From Bifiguratus adelaidae (lineage: Eukaryota > Mucoromycota > Endogonomycetes > Endogonales), in assembly GCA_002261195.1 (NCBI GenBank), contig MVBO01000001.1, positions 446,051 through 510,050 on the forward strand: DNA of 64,000 nt. Reading direction: 5' to 3'. The notes beneath the pieces were generated by a model that was not told the origin of the DNA, made no database searches, and was given only the letters and a program-made list of their open reading frames with translations. Positions 1 through 11,832 of this stretch are shown one piece after another; position 1 is the stretch's first letter; each line of letters starts with the position of its first letter. Made by a program: the position numbers and the translations under genes.

Positions 1-849
1 AGCCATGCTTGAGAAATTAAAAAAATAGGCTTCGAGGATCTACACGCTTACTTTGTCAATCATGTCAACCAACTAGCGTCCATTTATGAAGGCCATCCCG
101 AGATGGAAAGGAATGAGAGGTTGATTCAATTTTTAAATGCTTGGACGACGGGACAGGCTCAAGTCGATGCTATAGCAGAGTTTTTGACAATCTCACTCAA
201 AGACGAACTTAAGATTTTAAATGAGCCGATCGCTTCATTTTCCTTCCGAGAACAATACAGGAACACGACTCAAGGTTGCCTTGTCGCCGATGCCATCATT
301 TGCCACACGTGTGATTGCGAAACCTTACCTTCCATCGGGCCAATCAGAAGACCAGTTAATCTGTGCGACATTGTCGAGAAGCGTATCCAGATTGACATAG
401 TTGATTTCACTGGTGACGGATACTTTGGCATTCAGGGCAGAAAGCTCACCATTTCCAAATTGGATTACGGTCGAATGCGGCTTGTGCAAAACCTATGCGA
501 AACGGGAACTAGGCCTTGCAGAAACGCTATGCAAGACCTCATGACGGTGTACAGCCACCTTCTCGCCACACCTGAGTGTGTACAACTAACGTGCAAAATG
601 CGCATCATCGATACCTCAGATTTCCTACAATGGCGACGCAACTTGTCCGCTTTTGACTCGAAGCTTACCACACGTCCTGGTCAAGAATACACTCTATTTT
701 GCAAACGCTTTCACAGCACGTGGTTCCGCTTGGGCAATGACTTCACCCTTTCGCTTACTCAGAACGCATTCAATCTCGTTATTACCATTGCTGGACTCAT
801 CATGTCGTTTGCAGGCGTTATACAAGTCGTCCAATGGTTCTTAAAATAA
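1..849 (+). CDS. 3' part of an unknown protein with a C-terminal membrane anchor
   Basis: The frame is open from about position 13 to the stop at 847-849, and the first ATG in it is at 103. Residues upstream of that ATG read as plausible protein, and an AG at 28-29 after an A-rich stretch could be a 3' splice site, so I think the 5' exons lie outside the window. The readable part is about 250-270 residues. It has a cysteine-containing central region (two CHTC/CDC-like clusters) and one clear hydrophobic segment right at the C-terminus (about 20 residues, ending VVQWFLK), which would make it a tail-anchored or single-pass membrane protein. I do not recognise a family. The true start is unknown. 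Confidence 0.5.
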
Positions 850-965
850 ATATGCAGCCACGTGCCGATCCCGTATCATGCCACTTGGCCGACATACATC
901 AGAAACGCAAGCTCGAAAACGTGTCAATAGGTAGATGCCATCTAATGCCTTATCATATATTACAC

Positions 966-1589
966 TTAATCAACGATGAGATCCTTTACATTCCAGTCCT
1001 CATAGGTGCCATCAGGCAGATGCCGTCTCACCATCAACGGGATCTTCTTTTCACGTAGTTCTTTCATGGCAATGGCCAGTGGATCTGTCTCACCTCCTAG
1101 GTCGACCAATATAGGTGCGTTCATGCTGGACATAAGCGAATAATGAGCATGCTATCCAAGTGTGATCCAGAGCGTGCCCTGGGTGTCTCTGTCTCTACTG
1201 ACCTTATCTGCAGCGCACGTGTGCCCAGGATCCGCGCCTTTTCGTATTTTGTCATATAGGGTGTCGTTATCTTTTCCTCATTCTCTTTGGCTTGAGACGG
1301 GTCTAGTGTTTCGAATCGCGGACCGTCAGCATCGGCGTTGAAGCGGGTATCCATGGCATCCCCATCTTGTTCTTCAGGGTTCTCTCCCTCTTCACCCTGT
1401 GAGCATACGTGTAAGCGACTAATTGATCGACGGGTCGGTCAGTTTGCTACTCACGTATTCATCGACTTCATAGTCTTGTGGCGGCGAGCTGGCAACATTA
1501 AGTGTTAATAACGTGTACAAACCACTTAGTCATTACCCAATTACATACTCGTAAGTATCAAACGCGTCGTCACCACCGTAATCAGACAT
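966..1589 (-). CDS. RPB6: DNA-directed RNA polymerases I, II and III subunit RPB6 (ABC23)
   Basis: Shared small subunit of all three nuclear RNA polymerases; it binds the clamp/foot region and stabilises the core. The protein starts MSDYGGDD, has an acidic N-terminal tail ([17 protein letters not shown]), then the diagnostic block [20 protein letters not shown], continues with [21 protein letters not shown], and ends [16 protein letters not shown]. About 150 residues, the usual length. Four exons can be traced on the minus strand: 1589 to about 1551, about 1492-1457, 1396-1203 and 1125-966, joined by GT-AG introns with correct phase. It is the last of a minus-strand run (COG2, eIF3j, RPB6), each with its own short upstream gap; 121 bp separate its ATG from the eIF3j stop and contain a palindromic E-box. 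Confidence 0.96.
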
Positions 1590-1661
1590 GATGTGTTGTG
1601 CAAAAGTATCGACAGCTTCCCGTCAAACGCTTAAAGCTCAAAATATCCACGTTTGGGCGGT

Positions 1662-1667
1662 CACGTG
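1662..1667. promoter_or_regulatory. Palindromic E-box (CACGTG) in the RPB6 promoter
   Basis: The sequence reads TCACGTGA, the full 8-bp palindrome preferred by class B bHLH factors. It lies 73 bp upstream of the RPB6 ATG in a 121-bp intergenic gap. Function is inferred from position only. Confidence 0.4.
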
Positions 1668-1710
1668 ACAAATTGTGGCTTCTGTTCTTAGCTTTTATGG
1701 TCGACGAGCG

Positions 1711-2675
1711 TTACATGAAATCATCATAGTCATCGTCAAGTCGGCTGAAAGAGGCAGTCTCCTCTCTGGCAGATGACTTGGAGGCACCTCCAGCCAAGGA
1801 AGGCTTGGAGGCACCCTTCTTTTTGGGTTTGAGAGCTTCTCTTGCCGCTCTTTGCTTCTCGTTTGCAAGAGCAGAAAGAGTGGACGACACTTTTCGCACA
1901 TCCACGTCCCTTAGAGGCACACTAATGTCACGAACAAGTGCGTCGACAAAGTTGGTATATTCACGAGATTTCTAGAGAGTGGTGTGAGCTGGCTTGGCAC
2001 AGTGAGCGTCAATTCAACTCACCTGATGTTTGAGGATTGCTTCTGTCAACTTTTCCCGGAATTGGTCAAACTCTGCTCTGGTCTTGGGTTCCATTGCTTC
2101 TATACTTTGTGAATTATCTGAATGATGATGACGAGCTTGAGTATGACGAGCTGTACGATGGCTTCCGTCACTTACCCATGAGGTTGACGTCGGCAAACAA
2201 TGCAGAGGTGTTTTCCAAATCTGCATCCACTTCTAGTTGATGTAATCGCTCCTTTCGCATAATCTCATCCTCGTCATTGCTGTCTCCAAGCTAATGGAAG
2301 AAAAGGAGTAGGCATGTCAGCATAAGATTTTACAGACAGACCTGCGAAATCCTTACCTCTTGCCTCCGTTTGGCAGCGGCCTCGCGCTTTCGTTCTTCCT
2401 CCGCCTTACGTTCGGCAATCTTTTGGGCAAGAGGTACCTTTTTCTTCGGGGGAGGCGCAGCAGCCTCTTTGGCCGGCTCCTCTTCGTCTGAAGAAGCGTC
2501 CCAGTCGCCTTGTACCTTCTCCTCCTTGTCTTCATCCTCCCACTTCTTTCTAGACGGTATAGGTGCCACGATGGGCTCAGGGGCTTCGTCAGAGTCGTTG
2601 TCTACATATTTTTAGGAGGTTAGTCTATGGTTACTAGTGAACGCTGGACAAATCAACATTACCCCAGTCCGACAT
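1711..2675 (-). CDS. HCR1: Eukaryotic translation initiation factor 3 subunit J (eIF3j / Hcr1)
   Basis: eIF3j loosely joins eIF3 and the 40S decoding centre and also helps ribosome recycling. The protein begins MSDWG, followed after an intron by an acidic stretch (NDSDEAPEP, DASSDEEEP), a lysine/glutamate-rich helix (AQKIAERKAEEERKREAAA), a central SIEAMEPKTRAEFDQF region, and a C-terminal KSREYTNFVDALVRD block ending in the acidic DDDYDDFM tail. This order is that of Hcr1/eIF3j and the length (about 240 residues) fits. At least four introns are present. Its ATG is only 56 bp from the COG2 stop on the same strand, so the promoter must sit within or just after the COG2 3' end. Confidence 0.93.
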
Positions 2676-2731
2676 GGTTCGAATGCAACGCAAAAGAAAC
2701 GCGGTAGGTGAACAATGAGAAGGTCAAAATT

Positions 2732-5700
2732 TTATCCACTGGATTGTGTTAGCTGTTCTACAGTGTTTTTGAGGGTATGGTAAGGGCTAAAGGTATCGGC
2801 GTTTATGTCCAACGATGACAACTATTAGCAAGAGTGTTAGCATTTGAACAGGATAGAGGCGCATGTGCGCACTACACTCACCTCCTGTCCAAAAGAGTCG
2901 ACATCCAGCTTGATCTGCAACCGAATCTTGTCTTCGTCGCTGAGAGATTGATCACTTGATGCATTCTTGGACGCCTGGCTACTTGACTTGGCCTTTTTGA
3001 GACGTTTTGACCAGTCTTCACTCTTGCGCAGGTTCAGTAAAAGATCCTGAATGATATTGAGGTACCTGGAAAGATGACAGAAGTTTGTGAGTTTGACACA
3101 TGTCATGTCAAAGTTATTGCATCCACGTACCGAGTCGTCACAGCCTCTGCTACACTGGATGCCCAGTCTCTCGTCCGTTCATCTTTAAGCAAGCCATTGA
3201 CTTTGCTGGTGAAGCTCTTGAAGGGCAAGAGAATCTGGTGCACGAAAACAGAAGGCTGGGTTGGGGCAGGTCGATTGGTATGGCGATATTGACTGGTGAT
3301 GCCTCGCACGAGCTTTAACTGTTCCACACACCGTTGCGTAAGAACGGCCACAATGCGTCGATGGCATTCTGGAAGGTTGTCGCTGGTGATGTGGGTCAGA
3401 GAATGCGTCATGCTCTCTGAAAAGGTAAGTTGGATCTGCCATTCCGAGACTATAGACATCAACTTACCTTCCAGCATAGAGTCCTCTTGCATGGTCTCGG
3501 GTATCTTGGGTAATATGGTGGAGTAGTAAAGGGATCGCACCTGATATTACAAGTGTTAGCGTTGCCACGGGCGCGAAAAGGTATTCATGAGCTTGCAAAC
3601 TTGCCTGTTTTGTCAAGAGCTCAACGTCGTAGGTCAATGCTGCAAAACGGCACAACACTCGCTCCTGCGCCTCAGCATCAAACATGGTAGAAGAGTTGTT
3701 GAAGGGATCACTTCTTGGGACCCGTGGTGAAGTGGCTGTAGCCGCCTAAGGAGAAGGACAAGGTTTGAGTTAGCGGAACAGGAGCAAGTTTGTCCAAATA
3801 GCTTACCCAAGCCTTCTCTAATCGTTGCAATTCTTCTGACGTCTGCTTGATTTCGTCGGCTATCCAATGCTTGTACCGCTGCAGCAGCTATTCGGCACAT
3901 GTCAATCAGAGAATTAAACGTCAAACTGCACGAGTACCTGTAAGGTCAGCAACCAGAATTTGCCACACAAGGCGTACAGAAAGATGTCGTCAGACCAGCA
4001 TTGCTTGATCGCTTCTATGGACAATGAGGTCGCCTTGTAAAATGGCTCTTCGCCTCTTGTGCCGTCGCTCGAATTGTTGATCGCCTGGAGGTCTTGGTTG
4101 TGTTTCATGGCATCTTCCTCAACAATGTTGCTGATCTGCTTAAAGCTGAGATGGAAAAATACGATGAGCATATAGCTAAAGATGCAACTCAACTAAGCTC
4201 ACCGAAGTTGAAAATAGACGGCCAATTGCCATCGCGAAATGAATTCCTGGTAGGCAGCATGTCCCCGCAAATAGGCGAGCTCCTGCTCTGATCGGCAAAA
4301 ACTTTCCAGACTTCGAAAAAAGTCCATGGTAGAGCTGTAATTCTACGCAATTGTCAGTAACTTTCTTGTGCAAACCCAACCTTGCACCTACAGAGTGAAA
4401 AATATCGGGATTACCGGAGGCGAATATGGCAGTCAATTCCTTGATCATCTGTTCCTTGATCTCGACCCAGATGGCGTCCGCGAGGAGATGATAGTTTGTG
4501 TTTTTAAGGTCACGACTGGTAATTTCGAGGAGTGGCATGCAGGCACCATTGAGAAACGCTAGAAATTTGCTGTAAAGTATCGTGAGCGAGCCACTGATAC
4601 TATTTGGTCGGTAGGTCGTCGTGTCGTCCGTGCCCGTGGCAGAGTCTGTGCCTTTGAATTGCGCTATAATCTGCATTGGTAATGTAAGGATATCAGTCCG
4701 CTCGAAAGCATGCAACACTTACAGGTTCTATAGAAGGTCGCACAAACTCTGTGCGAATGATGTAGGTTGCGTCAGCGGTCTTGTCGATGGATGCAAATAT
4801 TCGAAGACATTGTAAGAGTACCTCCCGGCCATTTCTGGCTTCAGTAGAGGACCGCGTTGGCTGATTTAGCTCTGCTAGCGCGGACTTCAGCGTCAATCTC
4901 AGGTACGCGTCCAGGGTATCTGTGATCCGGTCCACTCTCTTCGAAAGACGGAGGTGAACAAGAGAAGCTTGGCGGTTCATGCGTGTAACGTACCCATCGC
5001 TGTGCTTCCACAAACGGAAAATGCTGGCCTTTCCGTGTCAGATATTGCATTTGATTGAATTCGATGGCCACGCGATCTACACGCTGCCGTATCCTGTAGG
5101 ATCATGTCGACAGTCAGCAAGAGAGGCAACGCTTAAACACAAGTAGCGTTTAAAACCCACCCTGCTCTTCGTTCCACATCCTGCATTTGTGCAGAGATAT
5201 CCCCATCCTCCGAATTGATCATGAGCAGCTCCTCCACCTTGCTGATGGAGTCTGAAATTTGAATCATCAAATGGAGAGAGGCCTGCAAAGAAATGTCAGC
5301 GCCATAGTACTATTCAAGATATGGTGTTGCACATACCTTTGTGTCCTTTATGTCATTGCGCTGTTCTAGCTTTGCTTGTAAGAAGTCTATATTCTGCTCA
5401 ATCTCTTCCTTGACAGACTATACGCATGTGAGTAAATGGTATACCGCTCTCTAGCAACGCACTCACGGCTACATTATCGTGCGCTTCCTGCAATGGAACG
5501 CGCAGCACCTCAAAATCTCGATCCACGCCCTTCAAACTCGTTGACAAGTGCACAAAGTCCGTATAGTCCTTGTTGATGAGCGCAACCAACTCTGCCTTCA
5601 GTTTGGTGACGTGCGCGTTCAATTCACTCTTTAGCGTATCTAGACCCAAGTGCCGTTGCGACGCCAGGTACTTGTCGGCAACAAAGTTTGGATTGTCAAA

Positions 5701-5901
5701 GGCGCTAATGTCTATGCCGATTTGCGGAAACTGACTACTGACATCGTCGCTATCATTGTCCGAAAAGTTGAATGACTCGACGTATTTTGAGTGTAATGCT
5801 GGACGAGGGGATAAAGGTGAGCTAGCATCAGAAGTAGACGAGACCTTTGTATTGCTCTTGCGAAGAGGCTGTAGCTTTCTCGTCCCTTCTTCGCGCGACA
5901 T
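2732..5901 (-). CDS. COG2: Conserved oligomeric Golgi complex subunit 2 (COG2)
   Basis: COG2 is a lobe-A subunit of the COG tether for retrograde intra-Golgi vesicles. The N-terminal signature is clear: FDNPNFVADKYL, then LVALINKDYTDFVHLSTSLK and VPLQEAHDNV, matching the COG2 N-terminal domain. The remainder is split by about a dozen introns into helical exons, and the C-terminus carries DEDKIRLQIKLDVDSFGQE followed by a last exon ending NTVEQLTQSSG. That last exon is preceded by a GCTAAC branch point and TAG acceptor at about 2825. I chose the ATG at 5901 (MSREEGTRK); the frame is open further upstream to 5979 but has no ATG. An N-terminal serine-rich tail of about 60 residues precedes the conserved domain. 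It is divergent from the aminopeptidase gene, with 81 bp between the start codons. Confidence 0.9.
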
Positions 5902-5982
5902 GGGAAGCAGAAGATGTCCAAAAGCAGCAATTTCGTCCTTCAGGTACTTTTCACTTGGAACTTTCACTTCTACTCGTTAAGA

Positions 5983-7676
5983 ATGCAACAATTTACGACT
6001 ATTGAAGGGGCGCATCCTTTGGATGAGAGTGTAGAGACCTATACGATCCCTGGTGCTCAAGTGTATGACCGCTTTTTTGATGTACCGCTACGTAAGTGAC
6101 GACAAGACGTTTCGAATAGCGGGCTGAGTTACGACGTTGTGTAGAGTATGCGCAAGGTGCGAACCTTTCGGCTGCCTCAAGGCATGTTATCCGCATCTTT
6201 GTAAGACACTTGGTTCCCATCGACAAGGTTGCCGAAATGAAAAGACTTCCGTTTCTCCTCTTTTTGCAGGTAAGGCTATGACTGGCGGCTTGGACTCAGC
6301 GTGACAGTCACTCATTTACTTTGGCAGGGCGGACCTGGTTGCGAGTGTCGATTACCGAGCTCCGCATTAGGTGGATGGTACAAGGTTGCCTTTGAAAAGG
6401 GTTACCAAATTCTTTTGCTCGATCAGCGCGGCACCGGTCTGTCATCTCCTATCAGCATCACACACCTTCAAGCCGTATTTGGACAAGATCACCGGTCTAT
6501 GGCAGAGCATTGTACATTGTTCAGAGCGGATAGTATTATCAAGGATTGCGAAGTTATTCGAAGACGTCTTACTGCTGGACGGGATCCCAGGACGGAAGAG
6601 GTCCGATTGACCCTGTTGGGCCAAAGCTTTGGAGGATTTTGTTGCACAACTTATCTTTCGTTATTGTAAGTGATAATTCGAGCGTCGCAGCATCGGTGAT
6701 TTACTGAATATCCCTTGGGCAGCCCGGCTTCATTGAAACAAGTGTTCATCACGGGGGGTGTACCACCGCTCATTGAGACACCAGACGCAGTCTACGAGAG
6801 CACCTACCCTCGCATGCTTACTCAAAACGATACCTACTATAAGAAATATCCCAAGGACGTCGAGCGCGTCAAGCAAATTGTCCGGCACTTGTCGGCCAAC
6901 CGAGTGACTTTGGCCAATGGAGGCGTTCTGTCTCCCCGGAGGTTCCTGCAACTAGGTCTGCTGTTTGGAGGCAATGGAGGGTTCGACAATGTTCATCAGT
7001 TTGTACTCAACGCTTCGCGCGATCTCGAATCAGTCTCCAAGTTCTCGTATCGTACGCTGGAAATGGTCTCTAATATGCAAAACTTTGATAGCAATGTGCT
7101 CTATGCTGTCATGCAAGAATTGATATACGTACAAGTCCCCGGAAACCGAACCAACTGGGCAGCCGAACGGGTGAGGAATTCGCAAAACTTCAGGCAAGCA
7201 TTTGGATGGGAGGTGACCGATAGCACAGAACGCCTCAATTTCACGGGTAAGTTCAAACATGAGCTGAAAGGCAACACGCGACATGACAAGGATACGCGGC
7301 TAACAATCACCGCCAGGCGAAATGGTCTACCCATTCATGTTTGAAGACTACGTCGAACTACGGCCACTGGCTCAGGTAGCAGAAATATTGGCCCAAAAGA
7401 GCGATTGGGGATGCCTCTACGATGTAGAAACGCTCAAGAACAATACGGTCCCGGTGGCAGCCATCAGTTACTATGAGGACGTGTATGTGGATGTTCATCT
7501 TTCGGAGAAAACGGCAAAGACCATCAAGGGATGCAAGCAGTGGATTACGAATGAATTCTTCCACAGGTAAGTGAACTGTCAGCCTATTCTGCGCCTTGTC
7601 TAATGGTGAGAGTAGTGGCCTTGGCGATGATCCTGAGCGCGTTCTCAATCATCTCTTTAATCTATTGCGGTATTGA
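5983..7676 (+). CDS. Proline iminopeptidase (prolyl aminopeptidase), alpha/beta hydrolase family S33
   Basis: Releases N-terminal proline from peptides; serine peptidase of clan SC, probably cytosolic as no signal peptide is seen. Start MQQFTTIEGA at 5983. The oxyanion motif GGPGCE follows the second intron, DQRGTGLS follows it, and the nucleophile elbow is GQSFGGF. The acid is expected in the YYEDVYVD stretch, and the catalytic histidine in TNEFFH near the C-terminus matches the family TNEYxH pattern. Six exons; the last begins at an AG near 7616 and codes SGLGDDPERVLNHLF to the stop at 7674-7676. About 450 residues, as for fungal members. Divergent from COG2. Confidence 0.92.
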
Positions 7677-9353
7677 ATGTGGTCCGGAGTTGTTGAGCAA
7701 CACATCTGGTGACGAGCTCAGTCGATGGTTTGCCGACTTTTTGGAGGACATGTACATATATTCCGCTAAAGGAAAACGTTGTGCTTTTGCTGATGCTTTG
7801 AGATAGGGACTGTCAATAAGGGAAGACAGTGTTGTCGTATGTTTGGTGTAGATGGAGTGTAGACCGAGGAACAATGAAATTCTTATAGCAATTTATTGAA
7901 ATGTCCAATTCAACGGGGGTTATAATTTCAAAGACTGCACAACAGGAAAACGGCAGCAGTTCACAGGAAAAGGGAGGGTTCCCCAGTGTCATGACTGGTG
8001 GTGCTTAGGTTATCATTCATATTTCCAATCCTTGAGCGCGTGTGATATATACCTCTAATGATAAAACTTATGCTTTCTCGACCCCATAGAATAATGATGC
8101 AGCAGGGACTATCGAGGAAAAATTTACCTTCCATTCCAGCACCATAAAGAGCATTGAGGACACAAGAATTCGACATGATCCATTCAATTTCATTCAGGTG
8201 ACTATTTGTCCCAATTGACATTGTTCAGGCCCCAACTCCATCCCAAAACTCAATTCCATGTGCAAAATGTCTCTAGCTAATCAACAGTCTCTCTGTCTTC
8301 GCCATTTCTCCAGCCGAAAATGGCAACTCAGGTGCACTGACATTTGAAACCCCGCAATGTGACTCGCTGCCGTTGGAAATCGAACCTCTCGTTGCTTCCG
8401 TCCTGCTTGCCATACTGACCAAGGAACCTCAGATGCAGTATCGTCATCTCAACTTGCTAGCCCATCAGCTGCATTCATCATCAAAACGTCTTCCCACATG
8501 GATAGCCACGCGCTTGATCGGCTTATTACATTCTGAGACATAAGCTATGTCTGCCTGTTACGACAGGGTTTACCAAGCATCTGGCTGCATGGAATGAGAC
8601 TGACCATCGATTGTTGACATCCATCACCATCCAAGTGAAAATGTCCACCTAACCAGGCCCTCATTTTCCATATCTCGAACGTCTTCTCTCGACAAACAGA
8701 GAACAAATCCATCCAGCCGGCTCCTTTCCATCTATCTATTTGCAGTCGTTTTGTAGAGTAACATGGACTGCGCTTGTTCGCGTGGATGACGGCATCAATG
8801 AGAACCTTGTGCGACATGCAGAGCGGAACTCTAAATTTGTCCCACCCTTGCGCGTAACCGACAACTTGCAAATTATTGGTCAACTGAAAAACCGGAATCA
8901 CTCACGCGCCACCATAGTTAAATGTGATTGGCTCAATCTTGGCCATATGAACGGGTGACGATGCACTGTGCCATTGAACACAATCCAACAAGCAATAGTA
9001 AACACGATCCATAGACATTGTCTATAGCATACAGCAAAGCTTGCTAACCATGACTCAGCTCAATGGCGCTAGATCATCTCCATAGTGTTGTTTGTAGCCT
9101 TATCTTGGCGTTCGTGTGCAAACAGAAACTGAAATTTTGTTGGAATATTTGCAACTCGCTTCTTTCTCTCGTGGTGTATACCCTCTATTCCCCTGCTGTC
9201 TGACGATAAGCACCCTTGGGGACATTGCAGGCTCTCTAGTAAGAGCCTTGTACCATTTTATGGAGCACTTGGCCGTGTCGAACACGACATTTGACCAGAT
9301 CGCGCAGTCCGTAGTCATTCTTGCAGTCTTGCAGTACATTAGGCACGGAAGCG
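7677..9353. other. Gene-free stretch upstream of the bHLH gene
   Basis: No ORF here is convincing: the longest (8545-8901 minus; 9116-9373 plus) lack family resemblance and the second has no ATG start. The first 200 bp probably hold the 3' UTR of the aminopeptidase. The rest is likely the promoter and possibly a long 5' leader of the bHLH regulator. An ATTGG (reverse CCAAT) lies near 8929. At about 1.7 kb it is by far the largest gap in the window, where other gaps are mostly 20-350 bp. Confidence 0.5.
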
Positions 9354-11553
9354 ATGAACATGTCGGAGTATAACTTGGAGTCTATGGAAGGCATGGAGAA
9401 CTTTGACTTTTTATTCAATAACGACAATACCTTGGTGGGGCACGACTCGCAGAAGCTTGAGCACTCGGGAGAGCATGGCAAGGTAAGAGGATTTGCCACG
9501 GTCACGTAACTCGGGCAATATGCGGGAACGAGGTTAGAAAGGATCATGACTCAATCGAAACTATAGCAGCAGTCGAGTTATGGGTTTGAGCAACACTCAA
9601 ACAGCGGCATGGACGAGAGCGGACAATCGTTTCCTGTCGACGATATCGGCATGCCTATGCTGACACCAGATGCATCGGACAGCAGTCGTACCGACAGCAA
9701 TAACCTGCATGCGGCCAACCCCGAATACGCCTACATGTCACCTTTGCAAATGGCATTTCACCAAAGCGTCGAGGGTGACTTGCTTCAGCAGGGACAAAAT
9801 ATGCAATCCATGAGTAATGCTGAATACGAGGAAGAGGTGAGTGTGAAGGCGACATTGCCGTGTCGGTTCGCAATGGCTTATCCGTGGTTTCCTCATTTAG
9901 TACTTTTTCACCCCGCTCATCTCTCCGGCTATCACACCACAATTCAACATGAATCACAACGAGTCTGGAATGATGCCGAATGATGGCATGAATTTCTCTC
10001 CCTTGACATCTCCCGCCCTCGTACCTCATTCCCCTCGGATGTTTGCAACCACACAAATGAACATGCACGTCCCTCAATCTTACAATTCCATGTCATCCCA
10101 ATCGCACCATACCATGCATGCAAATGGACCGCCTACTTCACCAGTCACAACCAATAGCACCAACAATGCGAGTCGAGCAACGAGGTCAAAGCCTACAAAG
10201 AAAGGCGTCATGACACCGAACGCATCACCATATCAGCAGCCAGTATCAAAGGGTCGTCGCAAGATGACGCTGCATCAACAGGCATTACAATATCCAAATC
10301 TTCAGCCTGGATCCGTAGCTCCGGCCGCTTCCTCTTCCGTAATGATGCCACCACCTGCACATGCACCCGCACCGATCAATACGCATCTTTCCTCCAAACG
10401 CGCTGATGATATGGATCATTCTCCGGTGACGACTATGCCTCCACCATCGAGTCTGCCGCCATCATTCTCTATCGACCGTCAAAGAGCCGACAATCAGGGG
10501 TCCGGTATATCACCGGCAACACCGGCGTCACTTATGAATTTACGGTCCGGTAACTCTCCCAATCCAGCATCGAATGGCGCTTCACCCAACTCTCCTCATT
10601 CAAATCCATCTCCTACCGCAATGTCCAACTCTGCTGATACGGTTACGCCATTACCTGAACCGATGATTCCAATGAAGTCAGGCAAAACATCGTCTAGAAA
10701 GCGTAGCAGTGCCCCTGGCGTCTCACCTGCGCTACTACCAAGCCTTCCGATCACATCGCCTGGCCTGGGGCCCATGGCTTCACCACGTGTCGAACCTAGG
10801 GCAATGACCTCACCACGAGCTCTCCGGCCGAGTGCGATGAGCTCGAGTCCCCGCACATTAAAGCCACTCATCAGCCCTAGCTTGAAACCATTGCTTCCCG
10901 GAAATCCGTCCCTCAATGACGCAGCGCAGATCCTTGCTTCCAAATCTAATTATCAAAACCTTCGTGAAGGCAAAGCTCAATCGCTTGGTATCTCTTACCC
11001 TTCCAACATTCACTCTGGTATTGAGATTCGGAAAACGGCGCACAAAGCAGCGGAGCAGAAGCGACGAGATTCGTTGAAGCAAAACTTTGAAAGCTTGCGT
11101 GCCGAAATCCTGGAAGCTGCCGTTGCACTCTGCAAACGTCGAGAGAAGGAAAGATTAGGTGTGTGTGGCGACGTAGACAGCGCCGTAGAGTCCGATACGT
11201 CCAACGGAAGCTCCGATTCAAACGGAGAGAGCAAATCCAACGATACCTTACCAACATTGAACGATATTGAGAAAGAGGTCAAACAAATGTCCAAAGTATT
11301 GCTTTTACGACATTCCTATGATTATATCCTCCGTCTCAAGTGCGAGAGAGCGCAGCGGGATGCTCGGATCGACTCGTTATTGAAGGAAATCCGGAACTTG
11401 CGCGCCAAATGTGGACTCGCTGAACTCACTCCGGAAGCACTGGGGACGCTGGGCGTACCAGAGGTCGATGAGAAGGATCCAAAGGGTCGCATGTTGGAGC
11501 TCATTGGCAAGGCTTCGGCAGGAGAGGATGGCGAAGACGACATGGATGATTAA
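9354..11553 (+). CDS. bHLH transcription factor, class B, with long acidic loop
   Basis: Predicted sequence-specific nuclear regulator of about 683 residues in three exons (9354-9482, 9567-9836, 9901-11553). The N-terminal 500 residues are low-complexity (S, P, N, Q, M rich). The bHLH lies near residues 508-620. The basic region AHKAAEQKRR has the H-E-R residues typical of CACGTG binders. Helix 1 is QNFESLRAEI, then comes a serine/aspartate-rich insert of about 50 residues (VESDTSNGSSDSNGES) before helix 2 SKVLLLRHSYDYILRLK, followed by a short leucine-zipper-like coil. Long loops also occur in Pho4/NUC-1, INO2 and Rtg3-type factors. A motif repeated twice, YFTPLISPAITP and FSPLTSPALVP, straddles the start of exon 3. 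The acceptor of exon 2 is a tandem TAGCAG. Which pathway it controls is not visible. Confidence 0.88.
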
Positions 11554-11832
11554 GGCGACGTTTAGACGATGTACATAAGCACTGAAGATAAGCATTTGAA
11601 CTACAGCAGACGTGTTTAGTCTTTCAATCGAAGAGGATGTCCATAAATTGCTGTCATGAGCTGCCTGTATCGTGGCCTATAAAGGCAATCAAAATGCCTT
11701 TTATGAAGTCAACCACACGGTGAAGTATCACTTACACAAGATATGGGTGAAGTTGCACTGCCTCGTCGGGGTGAGCGCTCTGCTAGTGCGACCGAGCCTC
11801 ACGGTTACACATTGCCGACTTGTCGAGAACGA

